From Xylanimonas protaetiae (GTDB taxonomy: Bacteria > Actinomycetota > Actinomycetes > Actinomycetales > Cellulomonadaceae), in the NCBI RefSeq assembly GCF_004135385.1, contig NZ_CP035493.1, forward strand, positions 3,539,440 through 3,603,439: a stretch of 64,000 nucleotides of DNA. Reading direction: 5' to 3'. The notes under the pieces were generated by a model, which ran no database searches, was not told the origin of the DNA, and was given only the letters and a program-made list of their open reading frames with translations. This document shows positions 63,952 through 64,000 of this stretch, piece after piece (the first letter of the stretch is position 1; the number at the start of each line of letters is the position of its first letter). The position numbers and the translations under genes were made by a program.

Positions 63952-64000
63952 GCACGTACACGATCCCGACCGTCATCGCCCAGCACCCGCGCGGCGAGCG
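63948..64000 (+). CDS. clpP: Second ClpP subunit, 5' end only (cut by window edge)
   Basis: An ATG overlapping the stop of the first clpP gene opens a frame reading [17 protein letters not shown] up to the window end. This matches the usual N-terminus of the second actinobacterial ClpP (a short hydrophobic start followed by ..PRGER). The catalytic part lies outside the window. Confidence 0.85.
   Translation, partial: MSTYTIPTVIAQHPRGE

Overview
The window is a 64-kb piece of a very GC-rich actinobacterial chromosome. Evidence includes a homodimeric-type pyruvate dehydrogenase E1, a FasR-fabD-fabH-acpP-fabF cluster, DUF3052 and DUF3145 genes, two-subunit ClpP genes and frequent GTG starts with ATGA/GTGA stop-start overlaps. 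The gene content would suit a Cellulomonas/Cellulosimicrobium/Isoptericola-like micrococcalean organism, but that placement is inference. There is no rRNA and no CRISPR array. Nearly all of the window is chromosomal; the foreign DNA I see is confined to tRNA-linked relics.

Layout. 1-0.3 kb: the 5' end of a tyrosine-integrase-like gene beside tRNA-Val(TAC), so an integrated element probably lies just left of the window. 0.35-11.4 kb: peroxiredoxin/DUF3052, aceE, a repeat-helix protein, then the type II fatty-acid operon with its regulator FasR; a shared TTGTGG-N5-CCACAA palindrome stands before fasR and before fabD. DUF3145 and peptide deformylase follow. 11.4-13.8 kb: tRNA-Met and tRNA-Asn flanking small orphan genes and what looks like a decayed integrase, a HicB-like remnant and a DUF6998-like gene.

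13.9-24.5 kb is the most unusual region. It is a minus-strand cluster, tightly overlapping over much of its length, that joins an HTH/DUF2690 membrane regulator, two very small proteins (one Cys-rich), a membrane-anchored protein, a coiled-coil protein, a pseudo-AAA/AAA+ ATPase, an NrdG-like radical SAM protein, a zinc-ribbon-FHA protein, a multi-TM Ser/Thr kinase with an N-terminal Thr repeat, a PP2C phosphatase and a membrane protein. It reads as a self-contained phospho-signalling module driving an AAA+ machine.

24.7-31.4 kb: a DHA2-type efflux pump and a phosphonate-type ABC operon (HAD-phnD-phnC-phnE-phnE-rpiR). 31.4-34.7 kb: dnaG and dgt. 34.8-45.1 kb: a maltodextrin/galactoside locus (malEFG, GH42, two GH13 enzymes) with a LacI-type regulator gene that carries a frameshift. 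45.1-52.2 kb: a Dus dihydrouridine synthase with an in-frame 24-bp tandem repeat, a two-component system with an ABC-2 exporter, and a PadR/MFS pair with an operator. 52.2-61.6 kb: glyS, a Zur-controlled znuACB-zur operon apparently starting with a leaderless mRNA, and an iron-siderophore uptake operon with DtxR/IdeR-like boxes. 61.6-64 kb: uppS-recO and a clpP pair, the second cut by the window end.

Regulatory sites, several kinds of palindromic repeat, and terminators at convergent gene ends are described individually. All similarity statements come from recalled family motifs; no search was run.
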